A DNA stretch of 14,600 nt. It comes from an uncultured Clostridia bacterium (GTDB lineage: Bacteria; Bacillota; Clostridia; Saccharofermentanales; Fastidiosipilaceae). Of this stretch, positions 1 to 5,292 are shown one piece after another. The stretch covers positions 1 to 14,600 of the forward strand of contig CAMXYS010000031.1 of assembly GCA_947253135.1 (NCBI GenBank). The letters are read 5' to 3'. Within the stretch, counting starts at the first letter, position 1. Every line of letters starts with the position of its first letter. The notes under the pieces were generated by a model, which was not told the origin of the DNA, made no database searches, and saw only the letters and a program-made list of their open reading frames with translations. The translations under genes and the position numbers were made by a program.

Positions 1-1
1 A

Positions 2-1300
2 AACAAAAGGGGGGGGCTATATGACTTGTTTCGCGACCGTTTAATGTTCCCGATAATTGACACGATGGGGCGGATCCTGGCCTTTGGTGGCCGTGTTTTA
101 GATGACAGTTTACCGAAGTATATCAACTCTCCCGAGACGCCGGTCTACAGCAAGGGCAAGCTCTTGTATGCCTTAAATTTAGCCGGCAGAAGTCACTCTA
201 AGACGATTATTTTAGTCGAAGGCTATATGGATGTTATTGCTTTGCACCAGGCCGGTTTTGATTCAGCTGTGGCCGTCCTGGGAACTGCACTGACTGAAGA
301 TCAGGCCCGCCTTTTAAAACGCTATGCTGACAAGGTGATTGTGAGTTTTGATGCCGATGCCGCCGGCAAGAATGCGGCTCTGCGCAGTTTTGACATTTTA
401 GAACGCCAACACTGCCCCATTCACGTCCTTGCGATTCCGGATGGACAGGATCCGGACGAGTACATCAGGAGCAAAGGAGCAGACCGTTTTAAAGCCTTGC
501 TTCAGACGGCGGACAATCTTCTGGACTATCGCTTCAAGGCGGCCGAAGAAGCAGCTATGGCCGGTGGTTTTTTTGATGCCGATCGTTTTATGCAAGCAGT
601 GACACCGGTCCTGTTGGATATCGACAAGCCGACCACATTTGACCGATATGTAGACATGACTGCAGCTCGGTTGGGCAATGTCAGAGTCGATTCAGTGCGG
701 CGCGAGATCGCCCAACAGCGCCGTCAGTATGAGCGATCGGGTGCTCGGAGAAGGCTTGCCTATACCGAACCGCAGCGATTGGGCGAGCCGGGCGGTCAAG
801 ACCGCAAACCTGAGCCGGCCCCTGCAGATGCTTTGGTCAAGACTAGTGTGAGCCAAGAGGAATTGACTTTGTTCACGATCATGGCAAGATTGGGTGAAAC
901 GGGTGTTAAAGCAGATGGGACACCGGCCTTGGAGGAGTTTTCAGATGCCCGCACCTCAGGTTTTCCCGGTCAAGTTTTAGCCTTGTCTGAGACTGGCCGT
1001 CTGACTGAAAGCAGTTTGCTTAATTTAGCGGCTGCCTATGAGTGGCAGGGAGCAGTTTTAAAGGATAAGCTCGCAGGGATTTTGATGCGACTGCCGGATG
1101 ATTACCCGGCTGAGGCGATCCGGTCTGATGCTAAACGGTTGGCCAGACAGATTCAACTTGACTACCTACAGGGACGGAGAAATTACTTGAATGGACAGCT
1201 TGATCACGGAGAACTTGCACCGGCGGAGAAGGCGGCTTGTGAGCAAGAAAGAAATGAGATTGCCTTGAAAATTAAAGATTTGAGGCGAAGCAAAGACTGA
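2..1300 (+). CDS. dnaG: DNA primase DnaG, 3' part (5' end cut by window edge)
   Basis: DnaG makes the RNA primers for Okazaki fragments and works with the replicative helicase. The frame is open to the left edge; 432 codons are visible. Bacterial DnaG is usually about 600 residues, so the zinc-binding domain and part of the catalytic core lie outside the window. Counting from the TTG at position 26, a conserved core segment (RLMFPIID) begins at about residue 5. The TOPRIM domain shows its glutamate in EGYMDV (E65) and the metal-binding acidic pair in FDADAAG (D109, D111). The rest matches the C-terminal helicase-interacting half, which is less conserved and ends in a charged helix. The TTG at 26 is an internal codon, not the start, because the frame upstream (GGLYD before LFRDR) still reads as DnaG. 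It is followed after 80 bases by rpoD, the classic macromolecular-synthesis order, but no rpsU is visible. Confidence 0.95.
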   Translation, partial: NKRGGLYDLFRDRLMFPIIDTMGRILAFGGRVLDDSLPKYINSPETPVYSKGKLLYALNLAGRSHSKTIILVEGYMDVIALHQAGFDSAVAVLGTALTEDQARLLKRYADKVIVSFDADAAGKNAALRSFDILERQHCPIHVLAIPDGQDPDEYIRSKGADRFKALLQTADNLLDYRFKAAEEAAMAGGFFDADRFMQAVTPVLLDIDKPTTFDRYVDMTAARLGNVRVDSVRREIAQQRRQYERSGARRRLAYTEPQRLGEPGGQDRKPEPAPADALVKTSVSQEELTLFTIMARLGETGVKADGTPALEEFSDARTSGFPGQVLALSETGRLTESSLLNLAAAYEWQGAVLKDKLAGILMRLPDDYPAEAIRSDAKRLARQIQLDYLQGRRNYLNGQLDHGELAPAEKAACEQERNEIALKIKDLRRSKD

Positions 1301-1380
1301 TTTAAAAAATAAACCGACTAGGCAAGGCAGCATGTATATGCTAAGAGTCTAACGACCGCAGAGATGAAGGAGCGAATAAG

Positions 1381-1620
1381 ATGTCAGAAGAGGCAAAAAA
1401 GCAGTCTAAAAAAAAGGAACCGACACAAACAAATATGGTGGAAAAAGAGACAAATACCGCTAAAAAAACAACAGCCAAAAAGTCAGCGACTAGAAAAACA
1501 ACTGCTAAAAAGGCAGCGACCAAAAAAACAACTGCTAAAAAAGCTACGACAAAAAACCTGCGACTAAAAAGACCGAGAGCAAGAAGGCAGCAGCTGAGCA
1601 GGTTGACTCTAAGGAAGTAA
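1381..1620 (+). CDS. Lysine/alanine-rich N-terminal extension of RpoD, out of frame with the sigma core
   Basis: This 79-codon frame starts at an ATG preceded by a good ribosome binding site (GAAGGAG at 1366-1372, 8 bases away), the best start signal near rpoD. It encodes a basic, disordered segment with three 10-residue repeats of the type KTTAKKxATK. It has no long hydrophobic stretch. At 1551-1557 the coding sense moves to the -1 frame: read from 1557 onward, that frame continues PATKKTESKKAAAE and runs without a stop into RpoD at 1683. The last 21 codons of this frame (1558-1620) are therefore probably not the intended product. With one shift the whole gene is 1381-2753, about 457 residues. 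Lysine/alanine-rich N-terminal extensions occur on some primary sigma factors, for example in actinobacteria. It might instead be a genuine short peptide, which I consider unlikely. Confidence 0.7.
   Translation: MSEEAKKQSKKKEPTQTNMVEKETNTAKKTTAKKSATRKTTAKKAATKKTTAKKATTKNLRLKRPRARRQQLSRLTLRK
1465..1554 (+). repeat. Three tandem 30-bp coding repeats in the rpoD N-terminus
   Basis: Three imperfect 30-base units lie at 1465-1494, 1495-1524 and 1525-1554. They encode KTTAKKSATR, KTTAKKAATK and KTTAKKATTK. Each junction carries an A-run: 5 A at the first, 7 A at the second (1522-1528) and 6 A at the third (1551-1556). The apparent frameshift in rpoD falls on the third junction. Confidence 0.85.
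1551..1557 (+). other. A-AAA-AAC slippery heptamer at the rpoD frame switch
   Basis: The upstream frame reads ACA AAA AAC, so the seven bases fit the X-XXY-YYZ pattern for -1 slippage in exactly the needed phase. After a one-base backward slip the next codon is CCT at 1557, in the frame that leads into RpoD. A-AAA-AAG is the more efficient version in Escherichia coli, and A-AAA-AAC also works in several systems. The six-A run could equally support polymerase slippage, a genuine indel or a sequencing error. I saw no clear downstream stimulatory hairpin or upstream Shine-Dalgarno stimulator. Confidence 0.5.
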
Positions 1621-1682
1621 AGCCGGCAAAGCAGGCGGCCGCTGCCGGCAAAACGGCCGATGAAAAAGCCGGCGCAAGCAAG

Positions 1683-2753
1683 GTGGCTGAAATTTTTAGA
1701 GAGACACTTATAAATAAATTGGCCGCTCAAGCTAAGGCCTCTGACAATAAAATTACCAACCGTCAAATCATGGACGCCATAGAGGACAACGATCTCGATT
1801 TGGAAGAGTCCGACCTAATTTTCAGTAGCCTCGAAGGAATGAAGATAACGGTCCTGGCCGATGAGGACGATGAAGACGAAAAAGAACTTGATGACATCGA
1901 CAAAAATTTAAAAAATGAAACAATGAACGTTGACGATCCGGTCAGAATGTATCTCAAAGAAATCGGCCGGGTAGACTTGTTGACGGCTGATGAAGAGCGC
2001 GAATTGGCCATGGCGATGGAGCAAGGTGACCTCTGGGCCAAAGACCGCCTGTGCGAAGCCAACCTGAGACTGGTAGTTTCGATTGCCAAGCGCTATACCG
2101 GCCGTGGCATGCATTTTTTGGACTTAATCCAAGAGGGCAATCTCGGGCTGATCAAAGCAGTGGATAAGTTTGACTACACCAAGGGTTTTAAGTTCAGCAC
2201 CTACGCCACCTGGTGGATTCGTCAGGCCATAACACGTGCTATTGCCGACCAGGCGCGCACCATTCGAATCCCTGTTCACATGGTCGAAACCATCAATAAG
2301 TTAATCCGCATTCAGCGCCAAAAAATCCAAGAGCTGGGCCGGGAGCCTGAGGTTGAGGAGCTGGCAGAGGCTATGGACATCACCGTTGAAAGAGTGCGGG
2401 AAATTATGAAAATTTCCCAAGAGCCGGTCTCCTTGGAAAAACCGATCGGAGAGGAAGAAGACAGCCATCTGGGTGATTTTATCCCCGATGACGATGCCCC
2501 TTCACCGGCAGATCAGGCGGCTTTCACCTTGCTAAAAGAGCAGCTACTGGAGGTCTTGAGCACACTAACGCCGCGAGAAGAAAAGGTTTTGCGTTTGCGC
2601 TTCGGTTTAGATGACGGCAGAACCCGCACCCTCGAAGAAGTCGGCCGGGAATTTAATGTGACACGCGAGCGAATTCGACAGATCGAGGCCAAGGCCTTGC
2701 GCAAATTGCGCCATCCGAGCCGCAGCAAACCCTTAAAGGACTATTTGGACTGA
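1683..2753 (+). CDS. rpoD: Primary (housekeeping) RNA polymerase sigma factor RpoD/SigA
   Basis: RpoD directs RNA polymerase to housekeeping promoters. The listed 356 codons begin at a GTG with no convincing Shine-Dalgarno. The open frame extends upstream to the slippage site at 1551-1557, and the likely gene start is 1381. Domains in order: region 1.1 (about residues 1-65, with an acidic DEDDEDEKE end); region 1.2 (DDPVRMYLKEIGRV); region 2 with the core-binding and -10 recognition helices (EANLRLVVSIAKRYTGRG through GFKFSTYATWWIRQAITRAI); region 3 (IRIPVHMVETINKL onward); and region 4 with the -35 helix-turn-helix (TLEEVGREFNVTRERIRQIE), ending in KDYLD. These are diagnostic of a group 1 sigma. 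Without the extension the length is close to that of Bacillus SigA. The TGA stop shares its A with the ATG of trmK, which implies translational coupling. Confidence 0.96.
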   Translation: MAEIFRETLINKLAAQAKASDNKITNRQIMDAIEDNDLDLEESDLIFSSLEGMKITVLADEDDEDEKELDDIDKNLKNETMNVDDPVRMYLKEIGRVDLLTADEERELAMAMEQGDLWAKDRLCEANLRLVVSIAKRYTGRGMHFLDLIQEGNLGLIKAVDKFDYTKGFKFSTYATWWIRQAITRAIADQARTIRIPVHMVETINKLIRIQRQKIQELGREPEVEELAEAMDITVERVREIMKISQEPVSLEKPIGEEEDSHLGDFIPDDDAPSPADQAAFTLLKEQLLEVLSTLTPREEKVLRLRFGLDDGRTRTLEEVGREFNVTRERIRQIEAKALRKLRHPSRSKPLKDYLD

Positions 2754-3454
2754 TGCGCCTGCCGACATTGGACGGGCGACTTAGACGGATTAAGGATCTG
2801 CTGCCAGCTTCTTTTGAGCGATTGGTGGATGTCGGCACGGACCACGGCTATCTGCCGCTGCACCTGCTGGCGGAAGGTCGGACTAAACAGGCTTTGGCAA
2901 CTGACTTAAGGCCGAGTCCTTTGAACAAGGCCAGGTGTAATCTCGACCGCTTCGGTCAGCTTACCGGTGTCTCTTTTTCACGGTGCGACGGCCTAAAAAC
3001 TGTGGTCTTGCAACCCGGAGACTGTCTGGTGATTGCTGGCATGGGCGGCTTAACCATCGCCGATATTCTTGCCGCAGGTGACCTGCCGGTGGGGCTTAGG
3101 TGCTGGTTGCAGCCGATGAAGTCAGCCACAGATTTATTGCAGCGGCTACCACACTGCGGCTTGACCCTAGTCAATGAGCAATTGACTTTTTCCAATGGTC
3201 GCTTCTATCGTATTATGGTCGCTGAAAAAAAAGTAGTTAAATCCGACTTGCAGGCGGAGTCAGCAGCCCTGACGGAAGGTCTTCCGCTCAGTCGGTTTTT
3301 GACTGAGCCTGCCGGCCGAGACAGAGAGACGGCTAGCTGCTGGCCGGGGTTTTGTGCTCATGAATGTAAACGTTTGCGAAAAATTCCGGCCGGTGACCCG
3401 CGCCGAGCTGCACTAGCTTATTTTGAGCAGGAACTTAGCCGGGGTCAGCGATAA
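2753..3454 (+). CDS. trmK: tRNA (adenine(22)-N(1))-methyltransferase TrmK
   Basis: TrmK-family enzymes use S-adenosylmethionine to methylate N1 of adenine 22 in the D-arm of some bacterial tRNAs. The 233-residue product matches the usual length (Bacillus TrmK/YqfN is similar). It shows a class I methyltransferase fold: an AdoMet-binding glycine-rich loop (LVDVGTDHGYLP, about residues 24-35), an acidic strand end (ALATDLRPSPL), and IAGMGG at about residue 95, the family's form of motif IV. A C-terminal segment (LQPMKSATDLL, then GRFYRIMVAEKK) also fits the family. The ATG overlaps the rpoD stop by one base (TGATG), so translation is probably coupled. The neighbouring Nif3 gene downstream is the usual partner in Bacillota. 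The identification rests on motifs and context. Confidence 0.88.
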   Translation: MRLPTLDGRLRRIKDLLPASFERLVDVGTDHGYLPLHLLAEGRTKQALATDLRPSPLNKARCNLDRFGQLTGVSFSRCDGLKTVVLQPGDCLVIAGMGGLTIADILAAGDLPVGLRCWLQPMKSATDLLQRLPHCGLTLVNEQLTFSNGRFYRIMVAEKKVVKSDLQAESAALTEGLPLSRFLTEPAGRDRETASCWPGFCAHECKRLRKIPAGDPRRAALAYFEQELSRGQR

Positions 3455-3492
3455 AGGCTGTCCTCAATTGAATAGACCAAAGGAGGGACCAG

Positions 3493-4329
3493 GTGTCTTA
3501 TTCGGTAGCAGATATTATTTTCAGGGTAGAGCAGGCGGCTCCGCCGGCCTTGGCTGAAAGTTGGGACCATTGCGGTTTGCAGTTCGGCAATCCGGAAGAG
3601 CGGGTAACCGGAGTCCTGTTAGCCTTGGACCTCACGCCCGAGGCGATTAAAAAGGCAGAGGCGATGGGTGCCAATCTGATTTTGACCCACCACCCGGCCA
3701 TCTTCTCTCCCCTGCAGACAGTTCGGGCTGACTTGCCCCTGCAAGCTGACATTTACCACTGCCTGCGAAACGGCATCAGCGTCTATTCCGCCCACACAAA
3801 CCTCGACAGTGTTCGCGGCGGTGTCAATGATGTGCTTTTAGCTGTTTTGGGCTATGAAGCGACCGCCACTTTGTTTCCGACTGAAGTTTACCTGCCACAG
3901 GCAGTTATCCCCTTGCTGCCCAAACTCAAAGCCGACCTGCCCCACGGCATGGTGAGGCTGGCTGAGATTGACAGCATTGACCGGGTTCGCCTGGTTGCCC
4001 ATATCAACCACAGTCTGGCTACAACGGGGGCCATGCTTAATTTTGACAGCGGCGGTGAGGTGAAATATTTGGCTGCTTCAGGGGGATCTTTTAGCGCCGC
4101 TTGGATTCCGGCTCTGGCTGAAGCTAAAGTCGACTTCCTTTTGAGTGGTGAGATCAAGTACCATGATTTGCTGACGCTGGCTCGCCTGGGTATAGCGGCC
4201 GCTGCCGCCGGGCATGACACGACAGAAAGGCCGGTCATGCAGGCTCTGGCCAAATATTTGCGAATTCTTTTTCCTGAGCTTAATTTTGCGGTGCATGAAG
4301 GATTCGACTATAATAAAGTTGTTTTTTGA
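3493..4329 (+). CDS. Nif3-like dinuclear metal-centre protein (YqfO/YbgI family, GTP cyclohydrolase I type 2-like)
   Basis: Nif3-family proteins form toroidal hexamers with a two-metal site. They are often annotated as GTP cyclohydrolase 1 type 2, but their cellular role is not settled. The product is 278 residues, the short form (like E. coli YbgI) without the central PII/CutA-like insert of Bacillus YqfO. Visible motifs are ESWDHCGLQFG (about residues 22-32), the metal-ligand pair THHPAIF (H66, H67), AHTNLDSVRGGVND (H101, D105) and the C-terminal ligand motif GHDTTERP (H241, E245). Translation starts at a GTG, chosen because AAAGGAGG lies about 6 bases upstream (3479-3486). The gene follows trmK after 38 bases and is probably in the same operon. 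Its last 45 or so bases also hold a promoter for rnpB. Confidence 0.93.
   Translation: MSYSVADIIFRVEQAAPPALAESWDHCGLQFGNPEERVTGVLLALDLTPEAIKKAEAMGANLILTHHPAIFSPLQTVRADLPLQADIYHCLRNGISVYSAHTNLDSVRGGVNDVLLAVLGYEATATLFPTEVYLPQAVIPLLPKLKADLPHGMVRLAEIDSIDRVRLVAHINHSLATTGAMLNFDSGGEVKYLAASGGSFSAAWIPALAEAKVDFLLSGEIKYHDLLTLARLGIAAAAAGHDTTERPVMQALAKYLRILFPELNFAVHEGFDYNKVVF
4286..4314 (+). promoter_or_regulatory. Predicted rnpB promoter inside the end of the Nif3-like gene
   Basis: TTGCGG (4286-4291) and a perfect TATAAT (4309-4314) are separated by 17 bases. This is the best sigma-A-type promoter in the window. It would start transcription near 4321, about 30 bases before the first P1 base of RNase P RNA. 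It lies within the coding end of the preceding gene. Confidence 0.6.
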
Positions 4330-4352
4330 CCGGCTGGTCAAGTAAAACTTGA

Positions 4353-4696
4353 GCGAGAAAATCAGGCAATCGCGGGCGCAGGGCGAAAGCCGGCGCGTGA
4401 GGAAAGTCCGGGCTCCACAGGGCGAGGGTGCCGGGTAGCTCCCGGTTAAGGCGACTTTAAGGAAAGTGCAACAGAAATAAACCGCCATCACTGATGGTAA
4501 GGGTGGAAAGGTGGGGTAAGAGCCCACCGACCGGCCGGAGACGGCAGGTGCCATGTAAACCCCATCCGGAGCAACACCGCGGCGAGACAAGAGCACGGCC
4601 CGTGCGTCTCATGGAGGTGGCTGGAGCCGGTCGGAAACGGCCGGCCTAGATAAATGATTGCCCCAGACAGAACCCGGCTTATCGATTTTCTCGCCT
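4353..4696 (+). ncRNA. rnpB: RNase P RNA, bacterial type A
   Basis: This is the catalytic RNA of RNase P, which with the RnpA protein removes 5' leaders from pre-tRNAs. The two ends form an 11-bp perfect P1 helix: GCGAGAAAATC at 4353-4363 with GATTTTCTCGC at 4684-4694. Universal core sequences are present: GAGGAAAGTCCGGGCTCC from 4399 and, near the 3' end, ACAGAACCCGGCTTAT from about 4667, which together form P4. In between lie the AGGGTGGAAAGGTG and GGTAAGAGCCCACC segments and GTAAACCCCATCCGGAGCAA. These resemble the common (type A) class found in Clostridia and most bacteria, rather than Bacillus type B. Two small inverted repeats (GACC/GGTC at 4328-4339 and TCAAGT/ACTTGA at 4338-4352) precede P1 in the presumed 5' leader. 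Open frames on either strand here are coincidental. Confidence 0.95.
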
Positions 4697-4710
4697 CATA
4701 AGCTTTAAAT

Positions 4711-4738
4711 ACCTGCAAATTCTACTTGGTTTGCAGGT
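4711..4738 (+). terminator. Hairpin after rnpB, possible weak terminator
   Basis: ACCTGCAAA (4711-4719) pairs perfectly with TTTGCAGGT (4730-4738) around a 10-base loop. Only a short T stretch (TTTACTT) follows, so it is a poor intrinsic terminator. It may instead protect or define the 3' end of the RNase P RNA precursor. Confidence 0.45.
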
Positions 4739-4754
4739 TTACTTATGTTATTAT
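4726..4754 (+). promoter_or_regulatory. Possible rpsO promoter
   Basis: TTGGTT (4726-4731) and TATTAT (4749-4754) are 17 bases apart. The -10 matches consensus at five of six positions and the -35 at three. It overlaps the hairpin following rnpB and would start RNA near 4761, just before the leader hairpin of rpsO. Confidence 0.35.
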
Positions 4755-4765
4755 GCTTGAGATTG

Positions 4766-4809
4766 CCATGACACAGTTAAGGGAAGATCCGACCCCTACT
4801 TTGTCATAG
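4766..4809 (+). promoter_or_regulatory. rpsO leader hairpin, candidate S15 autoregulatory element
   Basis: TGACACAG (4769-4776) pairs with CTTTGTCA (4799-4806) with one mismatch. The stem extends inward through AGT/ACT and AGGG/CCCT with a two-base bulge, and outward through CC/GG. The element ends 3 bases before the ribosome binding site GAGAGGAG (4813-4820). Ribosomal protein S15 is known to bind structured leaders of its own mRNA in several bacteria. I infer the role from position and pairing only. Confidence 0.5.
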
Positions 4810-4826
4810 GACGAGAGGAGAATAAA

Positions 4827-5090
4827 ATGGATAAAGCAACAAAACAAGAAATTATCAAAAATTACGGGCGGGCAGAAGGCGACACCGGTTCGCCGGAAGT
4901 GCAGATAGCCTTGCTGACTCAACGCATCAATGAGTTGACAGCTCATCTGCGCATTCATAAGCATGATCACCATTCCCGTCGGGGACTGTTGATGATGGTT
5001 GGTAAGAGGCGTAAGATGCTGGACTATCTGACACAGATCGATATAGAGCGCTACCGTGATCTTATTGCCAGATTGAACATCCGTAAATAA
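4827..5090 (+). CDS. rpsO: 30S ribosomal protein S15
   Basis: S15 binds the central domain of 16S rRNA early in assembly of the small subunit platform. The 87-residue product has the usual length (88-89 in most bacteria) and family signatures along its whole length: GDTGSPEVQIALLTQRINELTAHL in the N-terminal half, HKHDHHSRRGLLMMVGKRRKMLDYL in the middle, and YRDLIARLNIRK at the C-terminus. The ATG has a strong GAGAGGAG ribosome binding site six bases upstream. The gene has its own predicted promoter and structured leader and a strong terminator, and it lies just upstream of pnp, the common bacterial order. Confidence 0.98.
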   Translation: MDKATKQEIIKNYGRAEGDTGSPEVQIALLTQRINELTAHLRIHKHDHHSRRGLLMMVGKRRKMLDYLTQIDIERYRDLIARLNIRK

Positions 5091-5099
5091 TTTAAAATC

Positions 5100-5139
5100 G
5101 GGCCGCCGGTGCTAATGTTCAGCTGCGCGGCCCTTTTTT
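5100..5139 (+). terminator. Intrinsic terminator after rpsO
   Basis: GGGCCGC (5100-5106) pairs with GCGGCCC (5127-5133), followed at once by six T. An inner GCT/AGC pairing can extend the structure. It begins ten bases after the rpsO stop. Some readthrough into pnp is likely, as in other bacteria where the two genes are co-transcribed. Confidence 0.85.
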
Positions 5140-5165
5140 ATTGAATGCAATTGCCGGTCGCTTGT

Positions 5166-5237
5166 TTATTTGATGCAGCAGGTAGATTAGGTACAGGACT
5201 TTTTACCTGTGACTACTCTACAGACTGCCGCGAATAA
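5166..5237 (+). promoter_or_regulatory. Long imperfect hairpin in the pnp leader
   Basis: Nested pairings line up around one loop: TTATT/AATAA (5166-5170, 5233-5237), GCAG/CTGC (5175-5178, 5225-5228), GTAGA/TCTAC (5182-5186, 5217-5221), TAG/CTA (5188-5190, 5213-5215) and ACAGG/CCTGT (5193-5197, 5206-5210). The internal loops are symmetric (4x4, 3x3, 1x1, 2x2) and the terminal loop has 8 bases. In E. coli the pnp leader forms a long stem that RNase III cuts and PNPase uses to repress itself; this one may play the same part. The rest of the gap to pnp holds only a ribosome binding site and, at most, a weak promoter (TTGAAT at 5141 with TTTATT at 5165). Confidence 0.55.
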
Positions 5238-5292
5238 TGAGTGACCAGCCGGTTATCCGGAGAAATGATAAGAGAGAAAAGAAGGAAAAAGC

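Noticed and set aside
1280..1308. Promoter between dnaG and rpoD (TTGAGG with TAAAAA)
   Set aside because: Both boxes are weak and A-rich sequence here makes chance matches likely. Operon transcription from upstream is enough.
1341..1766. Minus-strand open frame encoding a very hydrophobic F/L/V/A-rich protein
   Set aside because: It is the antisense of the lysine/alanine repeat of rpoD. AAA/AAG codons read backwards give phenylalanine and leucine. It has no ribosome binding site or family motif.
4078..4718. Minus-strand open frames across the Nif3 gene end and rnpB
   Set aside because: They overlap a clear coding gene and a conserved structured RNA, and show no protein family features.
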